A stretch of DNA of 64,000 nt from JAITVM01 sp031551135. Lineage in GTDB: Bacteria; Bacillota; Clostridia; Lachnospirales; JAITVM01. A program made the position numbers and the translations under genes. The notes beneath the pieces were generated by a model. The model ran no database searches and was not told the DNA's origin. It was given only the letters and a program-made list of their open reading frames with translations. Of the stretch, positions 61,225-64,000 are shown piece by piece; within the stretch, counting starts at the first letter, position 1; the number at the start of each line of letters is the position of its first letter. Where the stretch lies: assembly GCA_031551135.1 (NCBI GenBank), contig JAVBOA010000017.1:1-64000 (forward strand), in the 5' to 3' direction.

Positions 61225-61605
61225 TTGGATTTTGAATCATTAGCAAAAGGACTTCTGGGCGGCGGCGATAATAATAGTAACGACAAAAAAGATGATGACG
61301 GTTTTGATTTAGGTGATTTATTAGGCGGTGCTTCTATGGGTGCTGTTACTAAAGCTATTTCAGACGGCGATTTAAATCTTGATGATGCAAAAAATATTAT
61401 GAAAATATTTTCCGGATTGACAAATAAAGAAGAGAAGAAACCGGAAGCGGTTGCACAGCTTGCGGACAAAAAAGATACTGACAATCTTCCGGATGCTTTG
61501 GACGCAATAAAAGTTTTTATCAATATGGCAAAAGAATCTCCGGAACTGCTTTCATCGATTATGTCTGTTTTGCCTAAAGTTTTGAGTATAATTAATAAAA
61601 AGTAG
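61225..61605 (+). CDS. Hypothetical small acidic protein
   Basis: A 126-residue protein, Asp/Lys/Leu-rich, with two glycine-rich turns (KGLLGGGDNNSNDKKDDDG and DLLGGASMGAVT) and helical segments. No signal peptide and no known family. TTG 61225 lies behind GAGGGGTG; a GTG at 61216 overlaps the site. Followed by a terminator shared with the convergent anti-sigma gene. Confidence 0.65.
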   Translation: MDFESLAKGLLGGGDNNSNDKKDDDGFDLGDLLGGASMGAVTKAISDGDLNLDDAKNIMKIFSGLTNKEEKKPEAVAQLADKKDTDNLPDALDAIKVFINMAKESPELLSSIMSVLPKVLSIINKK

Positions 61606-61688
61606 ATTTTTACAAAGTGAACGGGTCGTACTGATTTCAAATGTCTGGAATTAGTACACACGCTTCAGCAAGATAAAATCAAAACAAA

Positions 61689-61707
61689 GGGCGAACATAG
61701 TTCGCCC
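61689..61707. terminator. Short hairpin between convergent genes
   Basis: GGGCGAA, CATAG loop, TTCGCCC. A/T-rich flanks on both sides give weak U tracts, so it is a probable bidirectional terminator. Confidence 0.65.
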
Positions 61708-61713
61708 ATATAT

Positions 61714-63075
61714 TTATACATTATTGTACTTGAAGATTTCATTAAATTTTATGACTAACAAATCTTGTTCATTGCCCACTGAAATTGACATAATCCCATT
61801 TTTCGGTTCTTTTGACAGAGAGATGAATTGTTTAATCAATGTTCTGTTTGTGTAACTATTATAATATCCGAATTTGCTTATCGGTTCTCCGTTATCTAAA
61901 ATTTCCGCCATAATATTCGCGCCATTTTTTGATTTATATTCCGACTCATCATATTCCAAAATAATTGAATACTTAGATTTTGTTATACTCAAAAGTTTTA
62001 TATCGCCGTTCTTAGTATGAATTACTTCATTAAGCTCTACTTTATACGAATCATAAGTCTGATTTAAATCAAAATCGAAAGACCAATTTCCCGTTAGAAT
62101 GTTAGAAGCTTCGGTATAAGAAATTACGATTTCATAATCTTTTATACTTTCAAGATCATCAAATTTAAAATAATATTTGCTTAAAGAATTTTCTGAATCA
62201 ATTGAGCCGCTGAACTCTGTCATTCCAAAATCAGCCGTGAGTATTTCGCCCTTTTTATTCATAAGTCTTATATCTAAATCTTCTCTTTCTATATCACCGA
62301 AAGTTCGATTATTAAAAGCTTGAATACAGAGGAAATTATTTTTAAATATCTGAATATACAAAAAGTATAGACCTTCGAATTCTTTACAAGCCAAAACATA
62401 AGAAGACTGCGGCCAAATAACGGAATTATCCTCACCGTCAAAATTTTCGTCGATGTATTTAAATATATTACTTAATGTTGAAATTTTTATTCCGGTCTCT
62501 TTTTGCTTCTCTTCTACATCAAGATAAATTTTATCTATAGTTAATTTTGATTTTCGGTTTTCTATACCTAATTTCGAAACTATATCCAGAAATCCGTAAG
62601 TCTTGCCGCCGTCCGTTTTGATTGATTGAGTTGCAGTAGATATCAGAGGATTTCCGGGTTCATCATTAAGGCGAAAATCAATCCTTGTGCTGTCGTTTAC
62701 TCGTTTTAGCTTGTCTTCAAAATTAAGGAGCAAAAGCGTATTGTTTTTATCGGAATAAGCTCTGTCCAAAGTGATTTTTATATTTTGGTCGACCGAAGAA
62801 ATTCCTACAATTTCGCTGTTTTCTTCAATAGAATTTGCTTTGCCGGAAAAAAGAAAATCCTCAGCGAAAATTGCGGCGATTCTTTGCCCAAACTCTGTGT
62901 TTGCGAATACGGTTAAGGTAGAAGCCGAAACAATTGCGGCTATCATTAAAAATTTAAATTTATTTTTTTTGCTTGGCTTTTTGAAACCGGCTTTCTGAAT
63001 GGTTTTTGATTTTATATTGTTTTCCGTATTTTCGTCGAATTCAATATCTTCTAAATATTTGTCAATTTCATTCAT
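61714..63075 (-). CDS. DUF4179-type membrane anti-sigma factor
   Basis: A 453-residue protein: a cytoplasmic N-terminal stretch of about 40 residues (short, basic, no zinc-binding HxxxCxxC seen), one membrane helix (FLMIAAIVSASTLTVFA) and a large extracytoplasmic beta-rich domain with NTEFGQRIAAIF directly after the membrane, typical of DUF4179 proteins paired with ECF sigma factors. It overlaps the sigma gene by 8 nt, so the pair is co-translated. Sensed signal unknown. Confidence 0.85.
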   Translation of the reverse strand: MNEIDKYLEDIEFDENTENNIKSKTIQKAGFKKPSKKNKFKFLMIAAIVSASTLTVFANTEFGQRIAAIFAEDFLFSGKANSIEENSEIVGISSVDQNIKITLDRAYSDKNNTLLLLNFEDKLKRVNDSTRIDFRLNDEPGNPLISTATQSIKTDGGKTYGFLDIVSKLGIENRKSKLTIDKIYLDVEEKQKETGIKISTLSNIFKYIDENFDGEDNSVIWPQSSYVLACKEFEGLYFLYIQIFKNNFLCIQAFNNRTFGDIEREDLDIRLMNKKGEILTADFGMTEFSGSIDSENSLSKYYFKFDDLESIKDYEIVISYTEASNILTGNWSFDFDLNQTYDSYKVELNEVIHTKNGDIKLLSITKSKYSIILEYDESEYKSKNGANIMAEILDNGEPISKFGYYNSYTNRTLIKQFISLSKEPKNGIMSISVGNEQDLLVIKFNEIFKYNNV

Positions 63076-63628
63076 TATTCATTCCTCCCTGCATAATTTG
63101 CTTCAGCTTTTTACGAGACCTGTACAATTTGCTTTCGACTGATTTTTCGCTTGTTTCAAAATGAGAGGCAATTTTTTTAATCGTTTCGCCGAAAAAATAT
63201 CTGCGTATAATCATTTCTTTTTCATCAGCATTTAAAGCGGAAATCGCATTCAGAAGAGTTTCGTATTCTTCTTTTATGCAAATTTCATCAGCGGGGTCAA
63301 AACAATCGGATAAAAAATTTTCATCGAGTTCAAAATGTATATCCTTTAGCTTTTTAATCATATCAAAAGAATAATTGCGGCTGATTGCTGAAATATAGGA
63401 TTTTAAATTGCCTTTTTTTAAATCTATTTTTTCGGAATTACGCCAAATTTTTATTAATATATCTGATACAGCCTCTTCGATGTCTTCTTTGCTGGCGTAA
63501 TCGAAAGTGATACGGTGAACTATCGCATGGATATAACGGCTGTAGCAATCGATAAATAATATTAAGCCGCTTTCGCTTTTAGAATTTAGGGCATTTAATA
63601 AATCCAATTCACAAATGACACTCTCCAT
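63068..63628 (-). CDS. ECF-type RNA polymerase sigma factor
   Basis: A 186-residue sigma-70-family factor with region 2 (DIEEAVSDILIKIWRNS, KGNLKSYISAISRNYSFD) and region 4 (MIIRRYFFGETIKKIASHFE, then S-V-E-S-K-L-Y-R-S-R-K-K-L). Region 3 is lacking, as in ECF factors. It is coupled to the DUF4179 anti-sigma gene and is probably autoregulated. A 111-bp palindromic element lies 37 bp upstream of its start. Confidence 0.92.
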   Translation of the reverse strand: MESVICELDLLNALNSKSESGLILFIDCYSRYIHAIVHRITFDYASKEDIEEAVSDILIKIWRNSEKIDLKKGNLKSYISAISRNYSFDMIKKLKDIHFELDENFLSDCFDPADEICIKEEYETLLNAISALNADEKEMIIRRYFFGETIKKIASHFETSEKSVESKLYRSRKKLKQIMQGGMNNE

Positions 63629-63665
63629 TCAATCACTCCTTTAGCGAATAAAAAATATAGATTCA

Positions 63666-63776
63666 TACTATTTTCATTTTGATAAGTAGAAAAAAATCTT
63701 TCACAGCGGAGCGTTTCGCGCAGGCTTCAAGCGCGAAATGAAATATTTTTTTCTGTCCTTTATAATGAAAATAGTA
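63666..63776 (+). repeat. 111-bp TA-flanked palindromic element upstream of the sigma gene
   Basis: Full copy in the 33586 orientation with two small changes in the arms (AAAAATCTTTC, TTTTCTGTCC). Apical stem TTTCGCGC/GCGCGAAA. Confidence 0.9.
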
Positions 63777-63828
63777 TCAAATCGATTTGCTATCTAAAAT
63801 TTTTTATATTATAATATACTATACTCGA

Positions 63829-63870
63829 AAAAAAACGAAATCCCTCAAATATTATTATATTTTGGATTTC
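63829..63870 (-). terminator. Terminator for a minus-strand gene beyond the right edge
   Basis: On the minus strand GAAATCC and GGATTTC form a stem followed by GTTTTTTTT. The rest of 63777-64000 shows no gene. Confidence 0.55.
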
Positions 63871-64000
63871 ATACATACAAATTGAAGAACGGGTGTGCAA
63901 ATCTAATTATTCGTTAGTACAAATCGCAAAAGCCATTACTTGTCATTGACTTGTCTTTTAAAATACACCCAAAAAAATTAATATATTCTTGATTAGAGTA

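Noticed and set aside
63777..64000. Gene at the right edge
   Set aside because: No open frame with a ribosome binding site; only a terminator-like hairpin for a minus-strand gene beyond the window.

Overview
The window is a 64 kb piece of an AT-rich, low-GC Gram-positive genome, most likely an anaerobic member of the Clostridia (Lachnospirales-like). The pointers are strong GGAGG-type ribosome binding sites with frequent TTG and GTG starts, a nucleoid-occlusion gene (noc) behind mnmE-mnmG-rsmG, a cell-wall sorting signal, small DUF1659/DUF2922 proteins, a YkvI/CvpA-type gene set, and a clostridial propanediol-type microcompartment. No tRNA, rRNA, CRISPR array or complete insertion sequence was seen.

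Layout. 0-8.5 kb: a DUF4130 DNA-metabolism gene, nagA, then the normally oriC-linked run mnmE-mnmG-(unknown)-rsmG-noc and an acetyltransferase. 8.5-12.5 kb: a membrane-anchored C39-like peptidase beside a large Cna_B-type surface protein with an NPTTG sorting motif. 12.5-24.7 kb: asnB, cheV, recR with a membrane-protein partner, a ketopantoate-reductase-like gene, a YkvI-type transporter, a DUF5711 propeller protein with CvpA, and a chemoreceptor. 25-32.5 kb: two tandem DUF1659/DUF2922 pairs, small DUF1905/DUF2500 genes, a GNAT, a rubredoxin-glutamate-synthase fusion, gdhA and tex. 33.7-41.8 kb: a nucleoside salvage regulon (DeoR regulator, deoC, cdd, BMP-type lipoprotein, ABC ATPase, two permeases, uridine phosphorylase). 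42-42.9 kb: an Rpn/PD-(D/E)XK nuclease. 42.9-56.5 kb: a minus-strand pdu operon in the order pduA-B-C-D-E-G-H-K-L-eutJ-M-N-O-P-S-T, encoding B12-dependent diol/glycerol dehydratase, its reactivase, shell proteins, cobalamin adenosyltransferase and reductase, CoA-acylating aldehyde dehydrogenase and phosphotransacylase. It is faced by a divergent PocR-type histidine kinase and an AraC-type regulator (57.2-59.3 kb). 59.4-63.8 kb: an unknown gene, a GlmU lacking a recognisable uridylyltransferase half, a small acidic protein, and an ECF sigma/anti-sigma pair.

The most unusual feature at the DNA level is a dispersed family of palindromic elements: five full copies of 111-112 bp, one half copy, a 40-bp internally deleted copy, three 29-32 bp mini-hairpins and two half-sites. 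All share CTATTTTC termini bounded by TA. They sit between genes and inside the pdu operon, and one copy has paired substitutions that keep its inner stem. At the protein level the best leads are the propanediol response regulator, whose receiver has Asn at the phospho-acceptor position; a possible intragenic product inside the Rpn gene; a probable AUA start codon for cvpA; and the half-degenerate GlmU.
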